Shown: piece by piece, positions 1-8,432 of the stretch
Layout: each line of letters opens with the position of its first letter
How positions within the stretch are numbered: position 1 is the first letter of the stretch
From: Kosakonia arachidis
Lineage (GTDB): Bacteria; Pseudomonadota; Gammaproteobacteria; Enterobacterales; Enterobacteriaceae
Assembly: GCF_900116535.1 (NCBI RefSeq)
Contig: NZ_FPAU01000004.1
Location: 62,001 to 126,000, forward strand
Length of the DNA stretch: 64,000 bases
Direction of reading: 5' to 3'
Made by a program: the position numbers and the translations under genes
Notes under the pieces: generated by a model
The model's database searches: none
What the model was told of the DNA's origin: nothing
The model's input: the letters and a program-made list of their open reading frames with translations, nothing else

Positions 1-367
1 CACCGAGATCGCCGTAGTAGCCTGTCGCAGATCCCGAAATCAGCACCTGCGGCGGCGTGTCACTGGCCTTAATCAAATCCGCCAGCTGTTGCGTTATCTG
101 CCAGCGGCTGTTGCATAGACGCTGCTTCTGCTCCTCGCTCCAGCGTTTATCGGCGATCGGCTCGCCTGCCAGGTTGACCACTGCATCAAACTCATTAAGG
201 TGAGTGTGATCGTTTAGCCCTTTCCACAGCGTCACGCGGCCATCAAGCAGCTGTTGCGCTTTGGCCGGGCTGCGCGTCACAACGGTAACGGCATGCCCAA
301 GTTCCAGCAGCCGAGGGATGAGATGACGACCAATCAGACCTGTCCCGCCGGTAATCAGTATCTTCAT
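1..367 (-). CDS. yfcH: YfcH-like NAD(P)-dependent epimerase/nucleotide-sugar epimerase family protein, 3' end outside window
   Basis: The reading frame starts at the ATG complementary to 365-367 and runs off the left edge, so about 122 N-terminal residues are present. The N-terminus reads [20 protein letters not shown], with a Rossmann GxxGxxG motif at residues 7-13. It is followed by a [14 protein letters not shown] stretch and an [10 protein letters not shown] stretch typical of the SDR-derived TIGR01777 family. No substrate is established for this family in enterobacteria. It lies upstream of and parallel to nothing else in the window: the next gene, yfcG, is on the same strand but 113 bases away with its own start signal. 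An AGGGA ribosome-binding sequence precedes the ATG. The identification is by remembered similarity to E. coli YfcH. Confidence 0.85.
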   Translation of the reverse strand, partial: MKILITGGTGLIGRHLIPRLLELGHAVTVVTRSPAKAQQLLDGRVTLWKGLNDHTHLNEFDAVVNLAGEPIADKRWSEEQKQRLCNSRWQITQQLADLIKASDTPPQVLISGSATGYYGDLG

Positions 368-480
368 ATTTCCCTCCTTTGGTGATGTTCCATTTCAGCA
401 TAAATGAGCGGCTCAAATTCGCGTGCGATACCGAACACATTTCACGGATTTTTTAACTATCAGAACAGGTTACCTGGCTT

Positions 481-1110
481 TCATACTTGCTGTGCTTTTT
501 GCAGCGCCCGCTCGGTGGCGGGACGGGTACGGATGCGCTCATACCAGTTAAACACCGCGGGATAATCGTCAAGATTCACGCGCTGACGCTGGTGGGAGTG
601 GATCCACGGCCAGGCGGCAATATCCGCGATGCTGTAATGCTCACCTGCCAGCCATGGAACTCGCTCCAGCCGCTTATTCAGGACCTGATACAGTCGTTGG
701 GTTTCGACTTGATAGCGCTCAATAGCATAGGGGACCGGCTGTGGCGCAAAGTGGTTAAAGTGATGGTTTTGCCCGAGCATTGGGCCCAAACCGGCGACCT
801 GCCAGAAAAGCCACTGCAAGGTGACATGGCGTTCACGTAGTTCACCGCTGAGCAATCTTCCTGTTTTTTCCGCCAGATATAGCAAAATTGCGCCAGATTC
901 AAACACGCTCAGCGGCATCCCGCCATCGGCAGGCATGTGATCGACAATAGCCGGGATTTTATTGTTCGGAGAGATAATCAGAAAATCCGGACGAAACTGG
1001 TCTCCTTTGCTGATATCGACGCGGATCAGGTGATATTCCAGCCCGCTCTCTTCCAGAAATAGCGTTACTTTATGACCGTTTGGTGTGGGCGCAAAATAGA
1101 GGTCTATCAT
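481..1110 (-). CDS. yfcG: Disulfide-bond oxidoreductase YfcG (nu-class glutathione transferase-like)
   Basis: The protein has 209 residues with a thioredoxin-fold N-terminal domain (about 1-85) and an all-helical GST C-terminal domain. The N-terminus MIDLYFAPTPNGHKV contains Thr9 and Asn11, the residues known in E. coli YfcG to contact glutathione. The SGAILLYLAEKTG motif is the usual GST gamma-glutamyl site. Nu-class members have strong disulfide-bond reductase activity toward glutathione-linked disulfides and weak classic transferase activity. A longer in-frame start exists at 1140, but the start at 1110 has a GGAG seven bases upstream and matches the family N-terminus. It is transcribed away from yfcF, so the two GST-like genes share a 135-base divergent region. 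Confidence 0.93.
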   Translation of the reverse strand: MIDLYFAPTPNGHKVTLFLEESGLEYHLIRVDISKGDQFRPDFLIISPNNKIPAIVDHMPADGGMPLSVFESGAILLYLAEKTGRLLSGELRERHVTLQWLFWQVAGLGPMLGQNHHFNHFAPQPVPYAIERYQVETQRLYQVLNKRLERVPWLAGEHYSIADIAAWPWIHSHQRQRVNLDDYPAVFNWYERIRTRPATERALQKAQQV

Positions 1111-1215
1111 CAATACTCCAGGTCTAAGAATCATTGTCACTCTCAGAGTATAGGCGTTCCCTCTGGCTGCTGAGTTTCCATTAAGTGACAGCCTGGACAG
1201 GACGTTATATTTTGA

Positions 1216-1890
<675 letters not shown>

Positions 1891-1945
1891 TAAGCCCGCA
1901 GACTTCCGTTATCATGGGCTGTTTTCTTCCACATGAGGTGCAGTG

Positions 1946-2497
1946 ATGAAACTGATGTTTGCATCGGACATTCATGGGTCGTTACCCGCGACGGAGCGTG
2001 TACTGGAACTGTTTGCTCAAAGCGACGCACACTGGCTGGTGATCCTCGGTGATGTGCTGAATCATGGGCCGCGCAACGCGCTGCCGCAGGGTTATGCACC
2101 GGCGCAAGTGGCTGAGCGGTTGAACGAGCAGGCCAGCCGCATCATCGCCGTGCGGGGTAACTGTGACAGCGAAGTGGATCAAATGTTGCTGCGTTTCCCG
2201 ATTACCGCACCCTGGCAGCAAGTACTGTTAACAGAACGCCGTTTGTTTCTGACACATGGACATCTGTTTGGCCCGGATGATGTACCTCCGCTGGCGGCAG
2301 GCGATGTGCTGGTTTATGGTCATACGCACATTCCGGTAGCGGAGCAGCGAGGCGATATTTTCCACTTCAACCCCGGTTCGGTGAGTATTCCCAAAGGTGG
2401 GTTTGACGCCAGTTATGGCATGCTGGAGGAAGGCGTATTGCGCGTTATCGCACTTAATGATCAGCAGATTATTGCGCAGGTCGCGATTAATCCGTAA
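1946..2497 (+). CDS. yfcE: Metallophosphodiesterase YfcE
   Basis: The 183-residue calcineurin-like phosphodiesterase has all five metal-binding blocks in order: DIHG (residues 8-11), GDVLNHGPRN, GNCDSE, THGHLFG and GHTHIP. These ligands build a di-metal centre; E. coli YfcE hydrolyses artificial phosphodiesters with Mn2+, and its natural substrate is unknown. The ATG at 1946 has GAGG seven bases upstream. A GTG one codon earlier (1943) would add one residue and gives the 184-residue length of the E. coli entry. yfcD follows 54 bases later and may be co-transcribed. Confidence 0.94.
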   Translation: MKLMFASDIHGSLPATERVLELFAQSDAHWLVILGDVLNHGPRNALPQGYAPAQVAERLNEQASRIIAVRGNCDSEVDQMLLRFPITAPWQQVLLTERRLFLTHGHLFGPDDVPPLAAGDVLVYGHTHIPVAEQRGDIFHFNPGSVSIPKGGFDASYGMLEEGVLRVIALNDQQIIAQVAINP

Positions 2498-2551
2498 TTT
2501 ACCTTTCAACCGAAACGCGCCAAAAGAGCGCCACAAAGAGAAGATTTCCCG

Positions 2552-3097
2552 ATGGTGGAACAGAGTCATTTTGCAGGCATGGAGTGGGTGGATATTGTCA
2601 ATGAAGACAATGAGGTGATAGCGCAATCAAGCCGGCAACAGATGCGGGCACAGTGTTTGCGTCATCGCGCAACCTACATTGTGGTGCATGATGGAATGGG
2701 CAAAATTTTGGTGCAGCGTCGTACCGAAATCAAAGATTTCATGCCCGGTATGCTGGATGCCACCGCCGGTGGCGTAGTGCAGGCCGGTGAAATTTTACTG
2801 GATTCCGCACGCCGTGAAGCCGAAGAAGAGCTGGGTATTGCTGGCGTTCCCTTCGCCGAACATGGCCAGTTCTACTTTGAAGATGAACATTGCCGCGTCT
2901 GGGGCGGATTGTTCAGCTGTGTTTCGCACGGGCCTTTCGCTTTGCAGGAAGAAGAGGTGAGCGAGGTCTTCTGGATGACAGCGGAAGAGATCACCGCCCG
3001 CTGTGATGAATTCACCCCTGATTCCCTGAAAGCGCTCGCGTTGTGGATGAGCCGCAATGCCAGCAACGATGCGGAAAAAGCCCCGGAAGCCAACTAG
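2552..3097 (+). CDS. yfcD: Nudix hydrolase YfcD
   Basis: A 181-residue Nudix protein related to isopentenyl-diphosphate isomerase-type Nudix proteins. The Nudix box starts at GVVQAGE and ends at REAEEELGI, with all consensus glutamates in place, so a pyrophosphohydrolase fold with Mg2+ binding is expected. The [20 protein letters not shown] stretch is the usual strand ahead of the box. The physiological substrate is unknown. The gene ends in a CTAG tetranucleotide that also supplies the stop codon of the convergent LacI-type gene, so the two coding regions overlap by four bases. Confidence 0.93.
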   Translation: MVEQSHFAGMEWVDIVNEDNEVIAQSSRQQMRAQCLRHRATYIVVHDGMGKILVQRRTEIKDFMPGMLDATAGGVVQAGEILLDSARREAEEELGIAGVPFAEHGQFYFEDEHCRVWGGLFSCVSHGPFALQEEEVSEVFWMTAEEITARCDEFTPDSLKALALWMSRNASNDAEKAPEAN

Positions 3098-4113
3098 CAG
3101 CTATCGCGCAGGCAAAACGTCGGTGCTATCGGCGTTTTGTTCTCCCAGCTTTCATCATTCAGGCGCGCCAGCAGCGCGCGCCCTGCTTCAATACCAATCT
3201 TGCGGTGCGGCACGGAAATGGTGGTTAATGGTGGCTGGCATACCCGGCTGACGTCGCTATCGCCAAAACCGACTATCGCTAAATCATCCGGTACCTTAAT
3301 ACGCCGCCGTTGGCACTCGTACAGCGCGCCGCAGGCCAGTTCGTCCGAGACACACACCAGCGCATCCAGTTCCGGCCACGCCAGCAAAAATTCCGGCAGT
3401 TGTGCCGCGCCTGTAGAGAAAACCGGCGGTGCGGCGGCATTAATCACCCGGTTCGGCGACATATGATGGCGTAGCATCGCTTTGTACCAGCCTTGTAAAT
3501 GCTGCTGGAAAATCCACTGCTCCTGGTTGGCGCACAGCAGGCCGATATTCTGGTAACCGCGCTGCACCAGCATTTGCGTCAGCTCGAACATTGCAGCAAC
3601 GTTATCGATCCCGATATTCATATCAATCGGGTCGGCGCGCACTGCGCCAATTTCCATCACCGGAATGGAGGCGTTTTTCAGCCAGTGGCGAACCATATCG
3701 CTGTGCTCGACGCTGAGCAAAATGGCTGCGGCCAGATTAGATGCGAGCAGCGTTTCCAGCAATTTTTCTTCCTGCTCCAGCCGGTGTTGTGACTCGGCAA
3801 GCATGATCTGATAGCCCGCTGGCTGTAAAACCTGCTGCAACCCGGCGAACATCTCCGAACAACCGGATTCGGCAAGGCTCGGTACCACCATCGCGATAGT
3901 CCAGGATGACGCCGAAGCCAGCGCGCTGGCCGCCAGATTGGGCATATATCCCAAGGCCTGCACGGCAGCATCTATCTTTTCACGCAATTTATCTGATACC
4001 TGTTCCGGGGTACGTAACGCCCGCGATACGGTCATGGTGCCAACGCCAGCAAGCTGCGCGACATCGGCAAGGGTGACTTTTCCTGTGCTCCGACGTTTTC
4101 GGGTAATTGTCAT
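3094..4113 (-). CDS. LacI/GalR-family transcriptional regulator of the adjacent PTS/transketolase operon
   Basis: The 339-residue protein has a LacI helix-turn-helix near residues 13-34 ([21 protein letters not shown]), a hinge region with [14 protein letters not shown], and a periplasmic-binding-protein-like effector domain to the C-terminus. The style of the HTH and hinge is closest, from memory, to the gluconate regulators GntR/IdnR. An upstream in-frame start at 4323 would add 70 residues, but ATG 4113 has AGGA six bases upstream and begins immediately before the HTH. It is divergent from the EIIA gene, with two near-identical 12-14 bp palindromes in the gap, so it is inferred to repress the PTS operon and possibly itself. 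The effector, presumably the imported sugar or its phosphate, is unknown. Confidence 0.88.
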   Translation of the reverse strand: MTITRKRRSTGKVTLADVAQLAGVGTMTVSRALRTPEQVSDKLREKIDAAVQALGYMPNLAASALASASSWTIAMVVPSLAESGCSEMFAGLQQVLQPAGYQIMLAESQHRLEQEEKLLETLLASNLAAAILLSVEHSDMVRHWLKNASIPVMEIGAVRADPIDMNIGIDNVAAMFELTQMLVQRGYQNIGLLCANQEQWIFQQHLQGWYKAMLRHHMSPNRVINAAAPPVFSTGAAQLPEFLLAWPELDALVCVSDELACGALYECQRRRIKVPDDLAIVGFGDSDVSRVCQPPLTTISVPHRKIGIEAGRALLARLNDESWENKTPIAPTFCLRDSC

Positions 4114-4223
4114 TCCGTTTCCTGACAGCCCTGATATCTCAGGCACTGAGTTATGAGTCATCTCAAGGCAGTATACGCCGGAAAGCCCTGCTTTTTCTGC
4201 GAATTCCCCTGCGTTTTCATATC

Positions 4224-4270
4224 TGATAGCGCTATCACATTTTTCGATCATTCCAGTTGGTAGCGCTATC
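4224..4270. promoter_or_regulatory. Paired LacI-type operators
   Basis: A perfect 14-bp palindrome, TGATAGCGCTATCA, spans 4224-4237. A second copy, GGTAGCGCTATC, spans 4259-4270 and differs from its core at one base. Their centres are 34 bp apart, close to three helical turns, which suits cooperative binding by a LacI-family dimer pair. The length and the central CG are characteristic of LacI-family operators. They lie between the divergent regulator and EIIA genes. Confidence 0.7.
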
Positions 4271-4272
4271 TT

Positions 4273-4313
4273 TGCGACTATCATCACGGATAAGCGATGC
4301 TCACTTGCATAAA
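4273..4313 (+). promoter_or_regulatory. Candidate CRP site and -10 element for the PTS operon
   Basis: TGCGA-CTATCA-TCACG at 4273-4288 matches the CRP half-sites TGTGA and TCACA at four of five bases each, with the correct six-base spacer. A CATAAA hexamer at 4308-4313 could be a -10 element, which would put CRP about 40 bp upstream of a start near 4320, a class II arrangement. The CRP-like site starts two bases after the second operator. This is a reading of motif matches only. Confidence 0.4.
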
Positions 4314-4347
4314 GTTTGCCCATCTTATCCCTGATAAGGAGTGTGAA

Positions 4348-4791
4348 GTGTTAGACCAATGGCTTAACGACAAGACAATTCAGGTGCTTGATAGTGTGGA
4401 GAATTGGCCACAGGCGCTGGAGATTTGTGCCAGACCCTTGCTCGCATCCGGCATGATCGCTCCGGATTATGTGACAGCCATTGTTGCGCAGCACCAGAAA
4501 CTGGGACCGTACTATGTGCTGGCACCGGGGCTGGCAATGCCGCATGCCAGGCCGGAAGAGGGGGCAAAAGGGTTAGGATTATCGTTATTAAAATTGTCTC
4601 GCGGCGTCGATTTTGGCGCAGAGGATGCGGATCCGGTTGACACCATTATTATGTTGGCCGCGCCGGATAAACATAGCCATATTGAAATGATTGCCGCGCT
4701 GGCAGAACTATTTTCAAGTGATGAAGATATGGCGCAATTACATCGTGCAAACAGCCTGGAGGAGATTAAAAACATTATTCAGCGTTTCTGA
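4348..4791 (+). CDS. PTS EIIA component, ascorbate (UlaC/SgaA) type
   Basis: The 147-residue protein is an EIIA domain of the mannitol/fructose fold. LAPGLAMPHARPEEG contains the predicted phosphoryl-accepting His66, in the same context as E. coli UlaC. It should take phosphate from HPr and pass it to the EIIB encoded next. I chose the GTG start at 4348 because AAGGAG lies six bases upstream; an ATG at 4297 is in frame but has no comparable site and would lie in the promoter region. It is the first gene of a five-gene operon. It is clearly not UlaC itself: sequence and neighbours differ, and no ulaDEF-type enzymes are present. Confidence 0.88.
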   Translation: MLDQWLNDKTIQVLDSVENWPQALEICARPLLASGMIAPDYVTAIVAQHQKLGPYYVLAPGLAMPHARPEEGAKGLGLSLLKLSRGVDFGAEDADPVDTIIMLAAPDKHSHIEMIAALAELFSSDEDMAQLHRANSLEEIKNIIQRF

Positions 4792-4871
4792 TTCTTTATT
4801 TTTTTACTAGTGATTATACGTTGCCTGCTATGGGCGATGCGGTCGTACTCTACTTAAAAAAGGTAAATACA

Positions 4872-5144
4872 ATGAAAATAATGGCAATTTGCGGATCCGG
4901 CCTGGGCAGTAGCTTTATGGTCGAAATGAATATTAAGAAAGTCCTCAAAAAACTGAATATCGAAGCTGAGGTCGAGCATTCCGATCTCTCTTCTGCCACA
5001 CCTGGTGCGGCCGATGTGTTTGTTATGGCAAAAGATATTGCCGCCAGCGCTAGCGTGCCGGAAAGCCAGTTGGTTGTCCTTAGTAACATCATTGATATCA
5101 ATGAGCTGGAAGCGAAAATCAGCGCTTTCTTCGCCAACCGTTAA
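4872..5144 (+). CDS. PTS EIIB component, ascorbate (UlaB/SgaB) type
   Basis: A 90-residue EIIB whose N-terminus MKIMAICGSGLGSSF contains the phospho-cysteine Cys7 in the CGSGLGSS loop diagnostic of the lactose/ascorbate EIIB fold. It relays phosphate from EIIA His66 to the sugar bound by EIIC. The start at 4872 follows AAGG by nine bases; an ATG at 4821 in the same frame adds residues not found in the family. It is separated from EIIA by 80 bases and from EIIC by 52 bases; the latter gap contains an imperfect GC-rich hairpin near 5155-5180 that could tune relative expression. Confidence 0.88.
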   Translation: MKIMAICGSGLGSSFMVEMNIKKVLKKLNIEAEVEHSDLSSATPGAADVFVMAKDIAASASVPESQLVVLSNIIDINELEAKISAFFANR

Positions 5145-5196
5145 CATCAACTGGATGCACTGCACAGCGGTGCTGCATGCATAAAGCGAGGTGGAT

Positions 5197-6588
5197 ATGT
5201 TTATCCTTGAAACGCTAAACTTTGTTGTTGATATATTGAAAGTTCCTTCTGTATTGGTGGGATTAATTGCGCTGATTGGCCTGGTGGCGCAGAAAAAATC
5301 CTTTTCCGATGTTGTGAAAGGCACGGTCAAAACAATTCTCGGTTTTATCGTATTGGGCGGTGGTGCGACGGTATTGGTCGGCTCGTTAAATCCACTGGGT
5401 GGCATGTTTGAACATGCTTTTAATATTCAGGGGATTATTCCAAATAACGAAGCAATTGTTTCAATTGCGCTGGAGAAATATGGTGCGTCAACGGCGTTGA
5501 TCATGGCATTCGGCATGGTGGCGAATATTATTGTCGCGCGCTTTACGCGACTGAAATACATTTTCTTGACCGGACATCACACCTTTTATATGGCGTGCAT
5601 GATTGGGGTGATCCTCACCGTCGCGGGTTTTGAAGGTGTCGGACTGGTGTTTACTGGTTCGCTGATCCTTGGCCTGGTGATGGCGTTCTTCCCGGCGATT
5701 GCACAGCGTTATATGAAGCGGATCACCGGCAACGATGATATCGCGTTCGGCCATTTCGGTACGCTTGGCTACGTGCTGTCAGGCTGGATCGGCAGTAAAT
5801 GCGGTAAGGGTTCACGCTCAACGGAAGAGATGAACCTGCCGAAAAACCTGAGCTTCCTGCGTGACAGCTCGATCTCTATCTCGCTGACGATGATCATTAT
5901 TTACATGATTTTAGCGGTTTGCGCAGGGCGTGAGTTCGTTGAGAGCCAACTCAGCGCCGGGCAGAACTTCCTCGTCTACGCGATTATTCAGGCCATCACC
6001 TTTGCCGCAGGGGTATTCATTATCCTGCAAGGCGTACGTCTGATTCTGGCGGAAATTGTTCCGGCCTTTACCGGTTTTTCCGAAAAACTGGTGCCTAATG
6101 CTCGCCCGGCGTTGGATTGTCCGGTGGTTTATCCCTATGCGCCAAATGCGGTACTGGTCGGCTTCCTGTTCAGTTTTCTCGGTGGTCTGGTGGGGTTATT
6201 CCTGCTTGGCCAGATGAAACTGGTGTTGATTCTGCCTGGCGTGGTGCCGCATTTCTTCACCGGTGCGACGGCAGGTGTGTTTGGTAACGCTACCGGCGGA
6301 CGACGTGGTGCAATGATCGGTGCCTTCGCCAACGGATTACTCATTACCTTTTTGCCTGTTTTGCTGTTGCCGGTGCTCGGCGCGCTGGGTTTTGCCAATA
6401 CGACCTTCTCGGACGCTGACTTTGGCTTTATCGGCATTGTATTGGGCAATCTGGCGCGTTACCTGTCGCCGCTGGCGATTACCGGGCTGGTAGTTGTGGT
6501 GTTCGTCGCGTTGGTCGTCTGGAATATGATGTCGAAGGGGAAACCCGCTGCCAGTGGTACAGAAGAAAAGAGTGGGGCGAAGTCATGA
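5197..6588 (+). CDS. PTS EIIC permease, ascorbate (UlaA/SgaT) family
   Basis: The 463-residue polytopic membrane protein has about ten hydrophobic segments. Family signatures include SVLVGLIALIGLVAQKKS near the start, the FLTGHHTFYMACM segment, the PNAVLVGFLFSFLGG segment, and VVPHFFTGATAGVFGNATGGRRGA. This is the AG-type PTS permease family, whose characterised member UlaA transports L-ascorbate. ATG 5197 has GAGG five bases upstream; a GTG at 5191 would add two residues. The stop overlaps the start of the transketolase gene as ATGA, implying translational coupling of sugar uptake to the transketolase. The actual substrate cannot be read from sequence. Confidence 0.88.
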   Translation: MFILETLNFVVDILKVPSVLVGLIALIGLVAQKKSFSDVVKGTVKTILGFIVLGGGATVLVGSLNPLGGMFEHAFNIQGIIPNNEAIVSIALEKYGASTALIMAFGMVANIIVARFTRLKYIFLTGHHTFYMACMIGVILTVAGFEGVGLVFTGSLILGLVMAFFPAIAQRYMKRITGNDDIAFGHFGTLGYVLSGWIGSKCGKGSRSTEEMNLPKNLSFLRDSSISISLTMIIIYMILAVCAGREFVESQLSAGQNFLVYAIIQAITFAAGVFIILQGVRLILAEIVPAFTGFSEKLVPNARPALDCPVVYPYAPNAVLVGFLFSFLGGLVGLFLLGQMKLVLILPGVVPHFFTGATAGVFGNATGGRRGAMIGAFANGLLITFLPVLLLPVLGALGFANTTFSDADFGFIGIVLGNLARYLSPLAITGLVVVVFVALVVWNMMSKGKPAASGTEEKSGAKS

Positions 6589-7418
6589 GCACGATTGCTG
6601 AAGTGAAACAATTTGCGCGGGATATCCGCGTAGAAACCCTGAAAGCATTGACGCACCTGGGCTTTGGTCACTATGGCGGTAGCATGTCGGTGGTGGAAAC
6701 GCTTGCCGTACTGTATGGCGACGTCATGCGGATTGATCCTGCCGATCCAGACTGGCCGGAGCGCGATTACTTCGTGCTGTCGAAAGGCCACGCTGGCCCG
6801 GCGCTCTACAGCACGCTGGCGCTGAAAGGCTATTTCCCGCAGGAGATGCTGCAAACGCTCAATGAGAACGGTACCCGCTTGCCAAGCCATCCGGATCGCT
6901 TAAAAACCCGGGGCGTGGATGCGACCACCGGATCGCTTGGCCAGGGCATTTCTATCGCCGGAGGAATGGCGCTGGGACATAAACTGGCGGGCAGAACCAA
7001 CCGTGTATTTTGCATTGTTGGCGATGGTGAGTTGAATGAAGGGCAGTGCTGGGAAGCGTTCCAGTTTATTGCCCATCACAAGCTCAACAACCTGACGGTG
7101 TTTGTGGACTGGAATAAGCAGCAACTGGACGGCGCGCTGGATGAGATAATTTGCGCTTTTGATCTGGACGCGAAATTTCGCGCCTTCGGTTTCGATGTTT
7201 GTACGGTGAAGGGCGATGACATCGCCGCACTTCTCGATGTGGTGAAGCCGGTTCCGGCTGCCGATGCCCGGCCACGGCTGGTGATCCTCGACAGCATTAA
7301 AGGACAGGGGGTGCCATATCTCGAAAAGCTGAGTAACTCGCACCATTTACGCCTGACCGAAGAGATGAAGCAGGCGCTTAACGAAATCATCGAACAACTG
7401 GAGGCGGCGCATGATTAA
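6585..7418 (+). CDS. Transketolase, N-terminal (thiamine diphosphate-binding) subunit
   Basis: The 277-residue protein covers only the pyrophosphate-binding half of a normal transketolase (about 660 residues). Visible motifs are SKGHAGPALYSTLAL, the substrate-side SHPD, GSLGQGISIAGGMALG, and the GDGELNEGQCWEA motif at 146-158 that binds Mg2+ and the cofactor diphosphate. It overlaps the EIIC gene by four bases and the next gene by eight, so the two halves should be made in equal amounts and assemble. Split transketolases of this kind often act on unusual ketose phosphates rather than the core pentose-phosphate pathway; whether that holds here is inference. Confidence 0.9.
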   Translation: MSTIAEVKQFARDIRVETLKALTHLGFGHYGGSMSVVETLAVLYGDVMRIDPADPDWPERDYFVLSKGHAGPALYSTLALKGYFPQEMLQTLNENGTRLPSHPDRLKTRGVDATTGSLGQGISIAGGMALGHKLAGRTNRVFCIVGDGELNEGQCWEAFQFIAHHKLNNLTVFVDWNKQQLDGALDEIICAFDLDAKFRAFGFDVCTVKGDDIAALLDVVKPVPAADARPRLVILDSIKGQGVPYLEKLSNSHHLRLTEEMKQALNEIIEQLEAAHD

Positions 7419-8364
7419 GGTGGCTGACATCGGTGGTAAAGACAGTATCGAAATGCGCAGAATTTATGCCGGTTTTATCAGCGATCAGATCGCGGCGGGC
7501 GGCGACATTATCGCACTGGAAGCCGATCTGATGAGTTCGATGGCAATGGATGGTGTGCATAAAAAGTATCCGCAGCAGGTGATCAACTGCGGCATCATGG
7601 AGGCAAACGTCATTGGTACGGCCGCGGGGCTGGCGTTGACCGGGCGTAAACCCTTTGTTCATACCTTTACGGCGTTTGCCAGCCGTCGTTGTTTCGACCA
7701 GTTGTTTATGTCGCTCGATTACCAGCGCAACAATGTCAAAGTCATAGCCTCCGATGCCGGTGTGACCGCCTGCCATAACGGTGGTACACATATGTCTTTT
7801 GAGGATATGGGGATTGTGCGCGGTCTGGCGCATTCAGTCGTGCTGGAGGTGACGGATGCGGTGATGTTCGCCGATATCCTGAACCAACTGGCTTACCTGG
7901 AAGGGTTTTACTGGGTGCGCACCATTCGTAAACAAGCGCCCACCATTTATCAATCGGGCTCACATTTCACCATCGGCAAAGGCAATGTTCTGCGTGAAGG
8001 TACGGATATTACGCTGATTGCCAACGGTATAATGGTGGCTGAAGCGCTGGCTGCGGCGCAGCAACTGGCGCAGGAAAGTGTTAGTGCGGCGGTAATCGAT
8101 ATGTTTACCTTAAAACCTATTGACCGCATGCTGGTAAAGAACTATGCCGAGAAGACCGGGCGGATTGTCACCTGCGAGAATCACAGCATTCATAACGGTC
8201 TGGGGTCAGCCGTGGCGGAAGTGTTAGTGGAAACTTGCCCGGTGCCGATGCGGCGCGTGGGCGTGAAAGAGCGCTATGGTCAGGTGGGGACGCAGGATTT
8301 TCTACAAAAAGAGTATGGGCTGACGGCACATGACATTGTGTCCGCCGCGCGGGAGCTGCTGTAA
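7411..8364 (+). CDS. Transketolase, C-terminal (pyrimidine-binding) subunit
   Basis: The 317-residue protein corresponds to the pyrimidine-binding and C-terminal domains of transketolase. The NCGIMEANVIGTAAGLALTG stretch carries the catalytic glutamate Glu64 that activates the thiamine aminopyrimidine. The KVIASDAGVTACHNGGTHMSFED region follows, and the C-terminal Rossmann-like domain contains GIMVAEAL and TCENHSIHNGLGSAV. It must pair with the preceding subunit to be active. The N-terminal extension is longer than in a single-chain enzyme. The operon ends here, followed by a hairpin terminator and a REP-like palindrome shared with convergent pta. Confidence 0.9.
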   Translation: MIKVADIGGKDSIEMRRIYAGFISDQIAAGGDIIALEADLMSSMAMDGVHKKYPQQVINCGIMEANVIGTAAGLALTGRKPFVHTFTAFASRRCFDQLFMSLDYQRNNVKVIASDAGVTACHNGGTHMSFEDMGIVRGLAHSVVLEVTDAVMFADILNQLAYLEGFYWVRTIRKQAPTIYQSGSHFTIGKGNVLREGTDITLIANGIMVAEALAAAQQLAQESVSAAVIDMFTLKPIDRMLVKNYAEKTGRIVTCENHSIHNGLGSAVAEVLVETCPVPMRRVGVKERYGQVGTQDFLQKEYGLTAHDIVSAARELL

Positions 8365-8367
8365 GTA

Positions 8368-8396
8368 AAAGACCACTTCCTTAGGAGGTGGTCTTT
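8368..8396. terminator. Bidirectional terminator between transketolase operon and pta
   Basis: AAAGACCACTTCC and GGAGGTGGTCTTT form a 13-bp stem with one G-T wobble around a TTA loop. On the minus strand the stem is followed by a short T-rich run. It sits between convergent genes. Confidence 0.75.
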
Positions 8397-8401
8397 ACTA
8401 T

Positions 8402-8429
8402 TGTCGGATGGCGCTAACGCCATCCGACA
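8402..8429. repeat. REP-like palindrome
   Basis: TGTCGGATGGCG and CGCCATCCGACA form a perfect 12-bp inverted repeat around CTAA. The sequence and its position between convergent genes fit an enterobacterial REP/PU element, which stabilises mRNA 3' ends. Confidence 0.65.
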
Positions 8430-8432
8430 CAA

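Noticed and set aside
4114-4323. N-terminal extension of the LacI-type regulator to 4323
   Set aside because: It would translate through both operator palindromes and put 70 unrelated residues before the HTH, while ATG 4113 has a good ribosome-binding site.
4348-6588. Calling the EII genes ulaC, ulaB and ulaA
   Set aside because: They belong to the same families, but the sequences are only distantly similar to the E. coli ascorbate genes and the ula catabolic enzymes are absent, so an ascorbate assignment would be unsupported.
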